Positions 24,724 to 33,309 of a DNA stretch of 64,000 bases are shown here, piece after piece. Position 1 is the first letter of the stretch, and every line of letters begins with the position of its first letter. The stretch lies in the NCBI RefSeq assembly GCF_001483135.1, contig NZ_LNAL01000008.1:1054001-1118000 (forward strand), given 5' to 3'. The stretch is from Solirubrum puertoriconensis. GTDB lineage: Bacteria > Bacteroidota > Bacteroidia > Cytophagales > Hymenobacteraceae. The position numbers and the translations under genes were made by a program. A model generated the notes under the pieces. That model did no database searches, had not been told where the DNA came from, and saw nothing but the letters and a program-made list of their open reading frames with translations.

Positions 24724-27036
24724 CTACTTGGTTGGTTTTACCACCAGTACTTCGCCGGGGCGGACGTTGAAATCGGGCTTGCCGTTCCACTCCATAATGT
24801 CTTTGATGGTGACACCGTACTTGCGCGAAATGCCATACATCGACTCGCCTGGCGCTACCGTATGCTTGATGGTTCCCGCAGCCGCTGGGCCCGGAGCAGG
24901 TGCCGAAGTGGCCACCGTGGTTGGCTTGGAGGCAGCGGCAGGAGTAGCGGCAGGTTTGGCCGGGGTGGTAGCCGGCGCCGCCGAAGCTGTAGCGCCAACT
25001 GCCGGCGGCGCTACCCGAATAACCTGGCCTATCAGCAGCGAAGGGCTAGGGGGCAAGTTGTTCCAGGCAACGATATCAGCCGGCCGAATACCGAAGCGGC
25101 GGGCAATTGAGTACACGTTTTCTTTAGGTTGAACCGTGTGTAGGCCTGAAGCTGGAACAGCTTCCACTACCGTAGGAGCCGGCGTAGCAGCGGGTGCTGT
25201 GGGTTTCGGAGCAGGCACCGTAGTTGGCTTTTCGGCTGTAACAGCAGGTGTAGAGGCTGCAGTAGTGGGCTTAGTGGCTACAGGAGCAGGCACTGCTGGG
25301 GTTGGGGTAGCCGGCGCAGGCTTGCTCGCGGGCGGAGCAGTGGCAGCAGGGCGGCTAGGTGCTGCGGGTGCGGCAACTGCCACGGGTTCTTCCTCCAGCG
25401 CGTCAGCTCCCGGCTCATCGGCTACTGGGGTTGAAGGCGGTAAGCCTTTGCTGGTGGCCGGCGTAGTGCTGGCTAAATCGGGCTGCTTGGCCGGCATCGG
25501 TTCAGCCGGCGCTGCTACGGGGGCCGAGTCGGGTGCGGCTACATCGTTGATGTTCTCCAGGTTTGAGTCGGCGGCTTCCGTACCGGCATCGGCCAATGCG
25601 GGCTCGTCTTGCACCGGCTGCGTAGGAGCAGGCTTGCTGGCTGTAGTAGCCGGGGCTGGGCTGGCTGAGGCAGGTTTGTTCGGAGCAGGTTTGGGCGCGG
25701 TAGCTGGTGCTGCAGGTGCTGGCTCAGCAGGCGCAGTGCTGCCGGTGGGGCGCTCCAGGGCTGCCGCAACGGCTCCGTTGGTATCCTTTACGTACTCCAC
25801 GGCTACCTCGCGCGGGCGGGTGTGCTGCATCCAGAGCACACGGCCGGTTTGCAATTGCTCGTTGGCGGCCATGCGGTTTTTGCTCCGAATGGCCTTGCTG
25901 CGCATGCCGTACTTCTGCGACACCGACGCCACGCTCTCACCGGGCTGGGCAACGTGGTACTCCACGGCGGCCTTGTCGCGCTTTTTCTGCACGAAGTATG
26001 GCTGGCCAACTACTATCTGATCGAAAGGCTTGAGGTCGTTGTACTGCAGCAGCTTGCGCAACTTAATGCCGGTGCGCTGGGCTAGGTCTTCTTTGCTCTC
26101 GCCGGGCAGCGCCACCACGGCGCGCAGGCCGTTCACGGTAACGAAGGCGGCGTTGGTGGGGTCTACTTCGGGCTTGGTTACCAGTTTGGTGGCATTCTGG
26201 CGCTGCTGCACCGCCATAGCCAGCAATTGCAGCGAATCGGTTACGGGTACCAGCGCGGTGTACGACTTATCGGTGGGCACCGCAGCGGCCAGCAGCCAGC
26301 GGTTGTGCTTGCTCAACTCGGCTGCCGGTGTTTGAATGGCCTGCGCGAGCATATCCAACGATTGGCCGCCAATCGCGGGGTATTCGCGCAGCATCATGGC
26401 CGGGCGAGGGTTGGCCCCAATGGCAGGCTCGTAGGCAATCTTATGAGCTAGGAAGGTCAGCACATAGGGGTGCGTCTTCTCCGATACCTCCATTTCCGTG
26501 GCCGTGGCGTCGGTGGGCAAAGTGTACGGCTTCACGCCGCCGGGCCCTAGGTTGTAGCTGAGCAGGGTATTCAGCCAGTTGCGGTACATCAGTTGCGAGC
26601 GGAGCAGGTACTTAGCCGCTCCGTGCGTGGCCGCTACCAGGTGCTTACGCTCATCTACCTGGTCGTTCACGAGCAGGCCGAAATCGGAGGCCGCCTCGCG
26701 CTTAAACTGCCAGTAGCCCACCGCGTCGTGAATGCTCTGCGCATCGCCCTGCAGGCCGCTTTCCTGCAAGCAGAGGTAGCGGAAATCGAGTGGTACGCCT
26801 TCCTCCTGCAGCACCCGATCGATGATTGGGAAAGCGGCATCGGCCAAGGCTACCCGCGCCTGAAACGACGAGGGGTGGCGCCGCAGGGCATCAACTTTTT
26901 GCTGCACGGCCGTCCGCCCACCATCGGTAAGGCGCAGGCGCAAGCCAGCAAACTGAATTTCGGTAGGAACGGGTACGCTCTGAGCCGCCACCAGCAACGG
27001 CAGCAGGCAAAGCAACAAGGGCAGCAGTCTTTTCAT
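24724..27036 (-). CDS. LysM-containing lytic transglycosylase (MltD-like)
   Basis: 770-residue exported murein hydrolase. The signal peptide is 1-18. An SLT-type catalytic domain spans about 65-215 (DFRYLCLQESGLQ with the catalytic Glu near residue 90, AVGYWQFKREAASDFGL, LLSYNLGPGGVK). A first LysM lies at about 355-400 (HVAQPGESVASVSQKYGM), then a low-complexity Pro/Ala/Thr linker (about 430-630) and two more LysM repeats (about 632-678 HTVQPKENVYSIARRFGI, and 722-768 HTVAPGESMYGISRKYGV). It cleaves glycan strands and binds peptidoglycan through LysM. The linker is unusually long and probably spans the periplasm. Confidence 0.92.
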   Translation of the reverse strand: MKRLLPLLLCLLPLLVAAQSVPVPTEIQFAGLRLRLTDGGRTAVQQKVDALRRHPSSFQARVALADAAFPIIDRVLQEEGVPLDFRYLCLQESGLQGDAQSIHDAVGYWQFKREAASDFGLLVNDQVDERKHLVAATHGAAKYLLRSQLMYRNWLNTLLSYNLGPGGVKPYTLPTDATATEMEVSEKTHPYVLTFLAHKIAYEPAIGANPRPAMMLREYPAIGGQSLDMLAQAIQTPAAELSKHNRWLLAAAVPTDKSYTALVPVTDSLQLLAMAVQQRQNATKLVTKPEVDPTNAAFVTVNGLRAVVALPGESKEDLAQRTGIKLRKLLQYNDLKPFDQIVVGQPYFVQKKRDKAAVEYHVAQPGESVASVSQKYGMRSKAIRSKNRMAANEQLQTGRVLWMQHTRPREVAVEYVKDTNGAVAAALERPTGSTAPAEPAPAAPATAPKPAPNKPASASPAPATTASKPAPTQPVQDEPALADAGTEAADSNLENINDVAAPDSAPVAAPAEPMPAKQPDLASTTPATSKGLPPSTPVADEPGADALEEEPVAVAAPAAPSRPAATAPPASKPAPATPTPAVPAPVATKPTTAASTPAVTAEKPTTVPAPKPTAPAATPAPTVVEAVPASGLHTVQPKENVYSIARRFGIRPADIVAWNNLPPSPSLLIGQVIRVAPPAVGATASAAPATTPAKPAATPAAASKPTTVATSAPAPGPAAAGTIKHTVAPGESMYGISRKYGVTIKDIMEWNGKPDFNVRPGEVLVVKPTK

Positions 27037-27189
27037 AAGCAGGCGGAGCAGACGGAACCGACACTGCGCGGCTATTTCGCCGGTCCCTCAGCTTACAAAG
27101 TAGGCGAAAAATTGCGTCGGCACGGCCGGTTAGGGCCTGCCAATGTTCTTTTTATGTGCTGCCACCTAGGGGCAGCGGTCCTGTAAACG

Positions 27190-27226
27190 AAAAGCGGAGC
27201 CGGTGCATTTTACCGGCTCCGCTTTT
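27190..27226 (-). terminator. Intrinsic terminator after the TonB-type receptor gene
   Basis: Perfect 15-base arms 27190-27204 and 27212-27226 ending in AAAA/TTTT, usable on both strands. Confidence 0.85.
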
Positions 27227-27265
27227 AGGCAAGTGTGTTTCTGAAGACAGCAAGGAGCGAACTAC

Positions 27266-30244
27266 TTACAACCCGCCACCAGGAGGCGGCCCGCCTGGGA
27301 AACCGCCCGGACGGCCACCCGGGCCGAACCCACCAGGGCCGGGGTTGCTCGGCTGATCAATGGCCGGGCCGCCCGCGCCGCCGAAGTTGCGGATGTTGTA
27401 GGTGAACATCAGCATCACGTAGCGCTGCAGGATGTTGGTGCGCACGTCCTCGGTGTAGGCCGGCGTAATGTTGCGCTGAATGCTGTTGTTCTGGCCCAGC
27501 AAGTCGAAAGCGTACAGGCGAATCTCGCCCTGCTGCTTGGGCAGGATCTTTTTACCTAGGCTGGCATTCCAAAGCACAAAGTTTTGGTTGAAGCCCGCCG
27601 TGAGGCCCGAGTAGGCAATGTGGTTCACGTCGGACTGCAGCGTGATGCCTTTGGTGATGATCCAGCTAAAGCGCAGCGTGGTGTTCTGGCGGAAGTATTG
27701 GCTATTCGTCTGCGTTTGCAGGGTGTTGCGCACATACGTCTGCGACGAGTTCGACGACAGCGTGAAGTCCAGCTCGGGGCTGATGTTGCTGCTCAGCACC
27801 GCGCCAAAGTTGAAGCCAGGCGCCCGGTTGTAGTTCAGCTGCTCGTTTACGAGGCCCGGCGTTTGGCTGTAGCTCGCGCCCGCGTTCAGGTTCAGGTTCG
27901 ATTTGATAAACGCCAGCGGCAAGGTGTAGTTGGCAAACGAGCGCAGCGTGTACTGCTGGTTCAGGTTTACGGGGCGTGTAATCTGCCCGCCCGCCGGCAC
28001 GATTACGCCGCCAATGGCCGTGGGCCGATCGACAATGCGCGTGCTGTTGGTGATGTAGTTATCGGTATACGAGCCGCCAATCAGCGCAAAGAACGAGGTC
28101 GACTTTTCGGGCTTGGCGGCCGAGTAGCGCACAAACAGGTTGTGCGTAAACTCCTGCTGCAGCAAGGGGTTGCCGGTGGTAATCTGCAGCGGGTTGGAGT
28201 TGTTCACCACCTCCTGCAGCTGGCTGATGCTGGGCTCCTGCGTGCGCATGCGGTAGTTGAGGCGCAGGTTTTGCTGCCGCGAGAAGTTGTAGCGCAGCAT
28301 GGCATTGGGCAGCACGTTCAGGAAGGTGCGGCGCGTAATGGCCGCCTGCGGAAACTCCTGCTCGTTGCGCAGCACCGCTTGTTGCACCGAAGCGCCCACC
28401 ATCCATTGCAGCTGCTGGTCGTTGTAGCGGTAGCTTAGGCCGGCGGCGTTGGTGGTGTAGCTGCTCTGAAACACGTTGCTCAGCGGCGTGTTCAGGGCGG
28501 TGTAGCGGCCGGTACTCGGGTCGAAGTTGTAAGTCTTGCGGTCCGAGTCGTTGGGCGTGTAGCCGAAGGTGTAGTTCAGCTGCAGCTGGCTCTTAAGGGT
28601 AATGGGCTCGGTGTAAACGGCCGAGGCGTTCCAGTTCCAACCTACTTGGTCGAGGCGGGCGTACTGGTCGGTAAGGCGCCGCGACTCCGGCGTGCTGGTA
28701 AAGTCGAGGTTTTCCGAGAACAGGTAGTTGCTGCCGCTACGGTCGTTGTAAGTGGTGTTCAGACCTAGGGAAAACGTGCGGCCGCGCTTCAGAAAGCGGT
28801 GGCGGTACAGCAGCTGGTTGCCGAACGTAATGCCCGTATTGGCCGAGCGGTAGTCGCTGCTGTTGGTACTCTGGGTGCTGTCGGCTACGTCGGCAAAAGC
28901 ATCCCGGAAAATGCGTCCGTCAAGCGTGTTGTTGCTGGTGTTGCGTTGCACCGAGAGGCGGGGCTGCCACAGCAGCGAGTTTAGCGAGTCGAACTTGTGC
29001 TCGATGCGCAGGTTGGCGCGGTTGTTTATGTTGCGGCTGGTGGTAAGCGAGTTCTCGTTGTAGCGCAGCAAATCCACGTTGAAGGCGCGCGCCGTAGTGC
29101 TGCTCAGGGTGTTATCGCTCAGGTTGAAGAAGTAGCTGCCCTGCACATCCGTCTTCTTGCTCCAGCTGTCGGAGTAGTTCAGACCTAGGGCATGCGTGCG
29201 CGAGATACCGCCACTCTGGTTCACCAGAAAGTTGCTGGCGTTGTTGCCCCCGCCACCGCCGGGGTTGCCACCGCCGCCCTGGCCACCGCCACCGGGCCGG
29301 CCACCACCCGCACCACCGCGCTGGCCACCACCGCCTCCGCTGCCCCCTTGGCGCGAGTTGCCCACCACGCCGAGCAAGTCCTCGGTGCCGAAGTTCTGCT
29401 CGTTTACGTTGTTGCTTTGGGCAATTACCGAAATGCGCTGCTTGCCCTTAAACGAGTTGATGTTGCCGCTGGCCCGGTAGCGCGTTTCGCCGTCGGTGCC
29501 TTGGCCCGCGCCGGCTTGCACCCGGCCAAACTGCCCGTTGCGGAATTGCGGCCGCGTAACAATGTTGATGGTTTTCTGCTGGTTGCCGTCGTCGAAGCCG
29601 GTGAACTGCGACTGGTCGGAGGCGCGGTCGTACACCTGAATCTTGTCGATAACCTCCGCCGGGATGTTGCGCAGTACGGCGTCGGGGTCGTTGCCGAAAA
29701 ACTCCTTGCCATCCACCAAAATGCGCTGCACTTGCTCGCCCTGCGCCTGCACGCGGCCATCGGTGCCCACGGTTACACCGGGCATTTTGGTAATCAGATC
29801 CTGCGCATTGGCGTCGGGGTTTGTCTTGAAAGCGCGGCTGTCGAACTGCGCCGTATCGCCCTTTTGCACGGCCGCTGGAGCGCGGCCTGTCACCTCCACA
29901 CCGCGCAGCGTAACGCCCGAGGCCTGCAGCGCAAGCGTGCCTAGGTTCAGCGGCGCGCCGCTTACGGTAACAGCCCGCTTAAGCGCTTGGTACCCTAGGA
30001 ACGAAACCGTGAGGCGGTAGCTGCCCGCTTCGGCGCCCGGAATAGTAAAGCTACCATCGGGGTTTACGGCCGCGCCCACCCGCGCCGAGTCGGCCTGCAA
30101 GCGGGTAAGCAGCACGTTAGCGCCAATCAGCGGGGCCTGGTCTTTGGCATCGAGCACGCGGCCGCTTACCGGAAAGGTTTGGGCCTGCGCCTGCGCGGCG
30201 GCAACAACAAAAGGTAAGAGTATCCCTAGGGAGGCGTGTTTCAT
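27266..30244 (-). CDS. TonB-dependent-receptor-like outer-membrane beta-barrel protein
   Basis: 992 residues. A signal peptide (AQAQAQ) is followed by a carboxypeptidase-regulatory-like domain (about 25-105; VSGRVLDAKDQAPLIGANVLL, GSYRLTVSFLGY), a plug domain (about 125-215; DLITKMPGVTV, VDGKEFFGNDPDAVLRNIPAEVIDKIQV), and a large outer-membrane beta-barrel of the OMP_b-brl_3 type. A Gly/Arg/Asn insertion at about 298-337 (runs such as GGSGGGGGQRGG) sits between plug and barrel, and the C-terminus is a Gly/Pro-rich tail. The family suggests TonB-coupled uptake; no SusD partner, substrate enzyme or regulator is adjacent, so the ligand is unknown. Confidence 0.88.
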   Translation of the reverse strand: MKHASLGILLPFVVAAAQAQAQTFPVSGRVLDAKDQAPLIGANVLLTRLQADSARVGAAVNPDGSFTIPGAEAGSYRLTVSFLGYQALKRAVTVSGAPLNLGTLALQASGVTLRGVEVTGRAPAAVQKGDTAQFDSRAFKTNPDANAQDLITKMPGVTVGTDGRVQAQGEQVQRILVDGKEFFGNDPDAVLRNIPAEVIDKIQVYDRASDQSQFTGFDDGNQQKTINIVTRPQFRNGQFGRVQAGAGQGTDGETRYRASGNINSFKGKQRISVIAQSNNVNEQNFGTEDLLGVVGNSRQGGSGGGGGQRGGAGGGRPGGGGQGGGGNPGGGGGNNASNFLVNQSGGISRTHALGLNYSDSWSKKTDVQGSYFFNLSDNTLSSTTARAFNVDLLRYNENSLTTSRNINNRANLRIEHKFDSLNSLLWQPRLSVQRNTSNNTLDGRIFRDAFADVADSTQSTNSSDYRSANTGITFGNQLLYRHRFLKRGRTFSLGLNTTYNDRSGSNYLFSENLDFTSTPESRRLTDQYARLDQVGWNWNASAVYTEPITLKSQLQLNYTFGYTPNDSDRKTYNFDPSTGRYTALNTPLSNVFQSSYTTNAAGLSYRYNDQQLQWMVGASVQQAVLRNEQEFPQAAITRRTFLNVLPNAMLRYNFSRQQNLRLNYRMRTQEPSISQLQEVVNNSNPLQITTGNPLLQQEFTHNLFVRYSAAKPEKSTSFFALIGGSYTDNYITNSTRIVDRPTAIGGVIVPAGGQITRPVNLNQQYTLRSFANYTLPLAFIKSNLNLNAGASYSQTPGLVNEQLNYNRAPGFNFGAVLSSNISPELDFTLSSNSSQTYVRNTLQTQTNSQYFRQNTTLRFSWIITKGITLQSDVNHIAYSGLTAGFNQNFVLWNASLGKKILPKQQGEIRLYAFDLLGQNNSIQRNITPAYTEDVRTNILQRYVMLMFTYNIRNFGGAGGPAIDQPSNPGPGGFGPGGRPGGFPGGPPPGGGL

Positions 30245-30361
30245 GACAGCGGAGCGTAGCCTGACGAGTGGCTTAGACGGCCCAGGGCCGCAAGCGTTTA
30301 ATCGTCGGGGCGTATACGCAAAGCGCCGCCATTAGGTAATTGCAGCTAAACAGCTGAAGTG

Positions 30362-31006
30362 CTATCGTTTGCGCACCAAAAATAATCCGTCGCGGATGGG
30401 TAAAAACACGTTTTCCACGCGCTCATCCTGCTGCACAAAGTCGTTGAAGTCGCGCACGGCGTGGGCATCTTTGTCGGCCGCCTTCAGCTGATAAGAGGGC
30501 AGGGCTTTGCCGCTCCACAGCACGTTGTCGATGAGGATAAACCCGCCTGCCCGCACCTGCGGCAGTACCAGCTCGTAGTACACGCGGTTGCGAATTTTAT
30601 CGGCGTCGATGAACACCATGTCCCATGTTTCGGCCAAAGTCGGTATCACCTGCTCGGCGTCGCCAATGTACAGGTGCACACGCCCACCTAGGCCCGCCTG
30701 CTCTACGTAGCGCTCCACGCGGCTGCGCAGCTCGAGGTTCTGCTCCACCGTGTGCAGCTCGCCATCGGGTGCCAAGCCTTCGGCCAGGCAAAGCGCAGAG
30801 TAGCCCGTAAACGTTCCCAGCTCCAGCACCCGCCTAGGTTGCACCATGTAGCTAAGCATGCTCAGCAGCCGACCCTGGTAGTGCCCCGAGAGCATGCGCG
30901 GCATCAGGGTTTGCAGGTGCGTTTCGCGCACCAAGCGGCCTAGCAGTGCTGGTTCAGGCGAGGTGTGGTCGTCGGCGTATTGCTGAAGTTCGTCGGCGTG
31001 GTACAT
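30362..31006 (-). CDS. Class I SAM-dependent O-methyltransferase
   Basis: 214 residues of the catechol/caffeoyl-CoA O-methyltransferase family. The glycine-rich SAM site is VLELGTFTGYSALCLAEGL (about residue 60-78), followed by LHTVEQN and VFIDADKIRNRVYYE, with the metal-binding Asp-Asn pair FILIDNVLWSG. The substrate is unknown. It lies 10 bases downstream of the SRA-HNH gene and is probably the last gene of the M16 peptidase transcription unit. Confidence 0.88.
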   Translation of the reverse strand: MYHADELQQYADDHTSPEPALLGRLVRETHLQTLMPRMLSGHYQGRLLSMLSYMVQPRRVLELGTFTGYSALCLAEGLAPDGELHTVEQNLELRSRVERYVEQAGLGGRVHLYIGDAEQVIPTLAETWDMVFIDADKIRNRVYYELVLPQVRAGGFILIDNVLWSGKALPSYQLKAADKDAHAVRDFNDFVQQDERVENVFLPIRDGLFLVRKR

Positions 31007-31016
31007 GGGCCAAGTG

Positions 31017-31904
31017 TCAGCGTCGGGAAGGTCGCGCGTAAATTGTAGCGCGATGGTAGGTTATGTGTTCTGGATTAGGCTGATGTGTGTCAGTGATGCG
31101 GAGCTGACCTGGTAGTCCAAGTAAGCTGCCATCAGTAGCAACGCTCCACGCACCTAAATCAAAAAGAACATGGTGGTTGGGGCACAGACAAAGTACGTTG
31201 TCGAGCTTATCAGGCCCATGGTGAGGTGCCCCCAGCGGCCGGATATGCGCTGCTTCGGCGTAAGGACCTTTAGGCCCTTGCAGCACTATCCCACAAACTT
31301 GACAAGCAAACCCGTGTGCCGACTTTATATTGCGCATAACCGCAGTATCACGCACTAATCGAACTACAGTGCTGGTTTCCCGTCGGGCAGGACCATATTC
31401 CCCAGCTTCTTCAGCAACCTGCGAAACAGAAATTACTGTTGCTGGTGCTTCGGAAACAGAGTTATCAGCTTCAACTAGTAGGAACTGATAAATCAGAAAG
31501 CCTGATTTACCCTTCTTCTCCTGCCACTGGCTGATTTTATACAGTCCAGCATATTGGTAATACTCCAAGCGTCCTTCTACTACTTTGCGAATGACGCGTA
31601 TGGGCGTTTGTTGCTCGTAGCTAAGGTGAAGTGCTTTATTTCCACGGGTTAGCGTTTGATCAGCAACCTGTTGTCCTTCGGAGTTGCCTCCCTGGCCGGT
31701 GTATAAGATTGTGGAGCCCAAGTCCAAGTCATCCTCATACCCGCCAGACAGAACTATGGCGTCGGCAGCTTGCCCGCTGGCATAGGATATTCCTTTCATC
31801 CAGTCGCGGTGCAGTCCTGCTTGTTGCACTGCACGACGGTTCTCGAACTCTGCACCCACGGGTACACCCGGTACGTGACCGAATGCTATGTTCGTATGCT
31901 TCAT
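31017..31904 (-). CDS. SRA-HNH modification-dependent restriction endonuclease
   Basis: 295 residues. The N-terminal SRA/YDG domain (about 8-165) has the family signature: GAEFENRRAVQQAGLHRDWMKGI, AIVLSGGYEDDLDLGS, YTGQGG, DQTLTRGNKAL, PIRVIR. This fold flips out and reads modified cytosine. The C-terminal HNH nuclease (about 197-255) has CQVCG, YAEAAHIRPLG, HHGPDKLDN, and LCLCPNHHVLFD, giving zinc-binding cysteines and catalytic histidines. SRA-HNH fusions are known to cut DNA containing 5-methyl- or 5-hydroxymethylcytosine and defend against modified phage. The gene starts three bases after the M16 peptidase stop and ends 10 bases before the O-methyltransferase. Its base composition is lower in GC than those neighbours, suggesting acquisition. 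No DNA methyltransferase is adjacent. Confidence 0.9.
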   Translation of the reverse strand: MKHTNIAFGHVPGVPVGAEFENRRAVQQAGLHRDWMKGISYASGQAADAIVLSGGYEDDLDLGSTILYTGQGGNSEGQQVADQTLTRGNKALHLSYEQQTPIRVIRKVVEGRLEYYQYAGLYKISQWQEKKGKSGFLIYQFLLVEADNSVSEAPATVISVSQVAEEAGEYGPARRETSTVVRLVRDTAVMRNIKSAHGFACQVCGIVLQGPKGPYAEAAHIRPLGAPHHGPDKLDNVLCLCPNHHVLFDLGAWSVATDGSLLGLPGQLRITDTHQPNPEHITYHRATIYARPSRR

Positions 31905-31907
31905 GGC

Positions 31908-33146
31908 TCAGCGGCCCTCGGGCACGTATTGCAATACGCTGAGCTGGTCTTCGCGCAGCACATCGTTGGCGAGGTCTTGCAGCTCCTGCGAGGTTACCTG
32001 CCGAATGCGGTCGAAGATTTCGTTGAGCGACTCCACGCGGCCTAGGTCGAGGGTGCTCTTGCCCAGCAGCTGCATCATGCCGCCGTTGCTTTCTTCGGCC
32101 ATGGCCAGCTGGCCCATCAGCTGCTCTTTGGCCATGTGCAGCTGCGCGGTGGTTAGGGGCTTTTCGCGCAGCAGGCGCAGTTCGCGCAGCACCAGCTGGG
32201 TGGTGCGCTCGAGGCGGGCTTTCTCGGTAGCGAAGTAAATGCCAAACAGGCCCGTGTCGGTGTAGGGCGCGTAGTTGGCGTCGATGCTGTACACAAAGCC
32301 GTACTTCTCGCGCACGGCCAAGTTCAGGCGCGAGTTCATGCCCGGCCCACCTAGGATGTTGGTGAGCATGAAGAAGGGCAGACGGCGCGCATCGGGCAAG
32401 GCATAGGCCGGGCAGCCAATAAGCGAGTGGGCTTGCGTAATGGGCTTCTGCTCGGTTTGGTGCTGGGGCTGGTAATCGGCGAAGGCCAATCGCGGGCGGG
32501 CACCTAGCTGTGCGGGCAGCGGCGCCAGGTACTTATCGGCCAGACGCTTTACTTGCTTGAAGGTCAGGTTGCTCACCGAGCTGAACACCAGCCGATCAGT
32601 GCGCAGGTTCTCCTTCAGAAATTGAAAGAAATCCTGCTGCTGGAAGGCCGACACGCTCTCGCGCGTGCCGAGGATGTTGTGACCTAGGGCGTGCTGGCCG
32701 TACACCACCCCGTCGAAATCATCGATGATGGCATCTTCGGGCGTGTCGATATACATCGACATTTCCTCCAGAATCACGCCGCGCTCTTTTTCAATCTCCT
32801 TCACCGGAAATACCGAGTTGAAGGTAAGGTCCGTCAGCAACTCAAACGCCCGCTCAAAGTGCGTACTCAGCAGCGAAGCGTAAAAGCAAATTTTTTCCTT
32901 GGTGGTGTAGGCGTTCAGCTCGCCGCCCACGGCCTCCAAGCGGTTAAGAATGTGAATGGAGCGGCGCTTTTCGGTGCCTTTGAAGGCCATGTGTTCCCAA
33001 AAGTGCGCAAGGCCGTACTGCTCGGGGCGTTCGTCGCGCGAGCCAATATCGAGTAAGAAACCGCAGTGGGCCACTTTGGTATGCGGCACCTGTTTGTGCA
33101 GCACCCGAATGCCGTTGGGCAACTCGTAAAAATCGTATTCGAGCAT
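31908..33146 (-). CDS. M16-family zinc metallopeptidase
   Basis: 412-residue insulinase-like peptidase. The inverted zinc motif HxxEH is at about residues 48-52 (AHFWEHMAFKGT), with the third ligand Glu in GVILEEMSMY (about 125). The C-terminal half is the inactive-like M16C domain (GGPGMNSRLNLAVREKYGFVYSI with the substrate-binding Arg/Tyr). It is close in form to the processing-peptidase-like single-domain family of Bacteroidota. No signal peptide is seen, so a cytoplasmic location is likely. It is the first gene of a probable three-gene unit with the SRA-HNH endonuclease and O-methyltransferase. Confidence 0.92.
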   Translation of the reverse strand: MLEYDFYELPNGIRVLHKQVPHTKVAHCGFLLDIGSRDERPEQYGLAHFWEHMAFKGTEKRRSIHILNRLEAVGGELNAYTTKEKICFYASLLSTHFERAFELLTDLTFNSVFPVKEIEKERGVILEEMSMYIDTPEDAIIDDFDGVVYGQHALGHNILGTRESVSAFQQQDFFQFLKENLRTDRLVFSSVSNLTFKQVKRLADKYLAPLPAQLGARPRLAFADYQPQHQTEQKPITQAHSLIGCPAYALPDARRLPFFMLTNILGGPGMNSRLNLAVREKYGFVYSIDANYAPYTDTGLFGIYFATEKARLERTTQLVLRELRLLREKPLTTAQLHMAKEQLMGQLAMAEESNGGMMQLLGKSTLDLGRVESLNEIFDRIRQVTSQELQDLANDVLREDQLSVLQYVPEGR

Positions 33147-33248
33147 GGATATGGGAATGCGGAGCGGGGCTAATCAGCTCCCAAAACGCTAAAAACCAGA
33201 GAAAGGTAATTTGGTTGGCCTAGGCTAGCAAGCCAAGGCAAAGGGCAG

Positions 33249-33256
33249 CAAAGGTA
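33249..33256 (-). promoter_or_regulatory. Bacteroidota -7 element for the M16 peptidase unit
   Basis: Minus strand TACCTTTG, exact consensus, about 100 bases before the first start codon of the M16/SRA-HNH/O-methyltransferase unit. Confidence 0.5.
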
Positions 33257-33309
33257 CAACAGCAAAGTGCGCCACTGTTACCTAGGCCCGTAATACTGTG
33301 CTGGGTAGC

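Noticed and set aside
31017-33146. Reading the M16 peptidase, SRA-HNH and O-methyltransferase genes as one dedicated defence system
   Set aside because: The O-methyltransferase belongs to the small-molecule (catechol-type) family, not DNA methyltransferases, and the M16 peptidase is a common housekeeping type. Only the SRA-HNH gene has a clear defence role.
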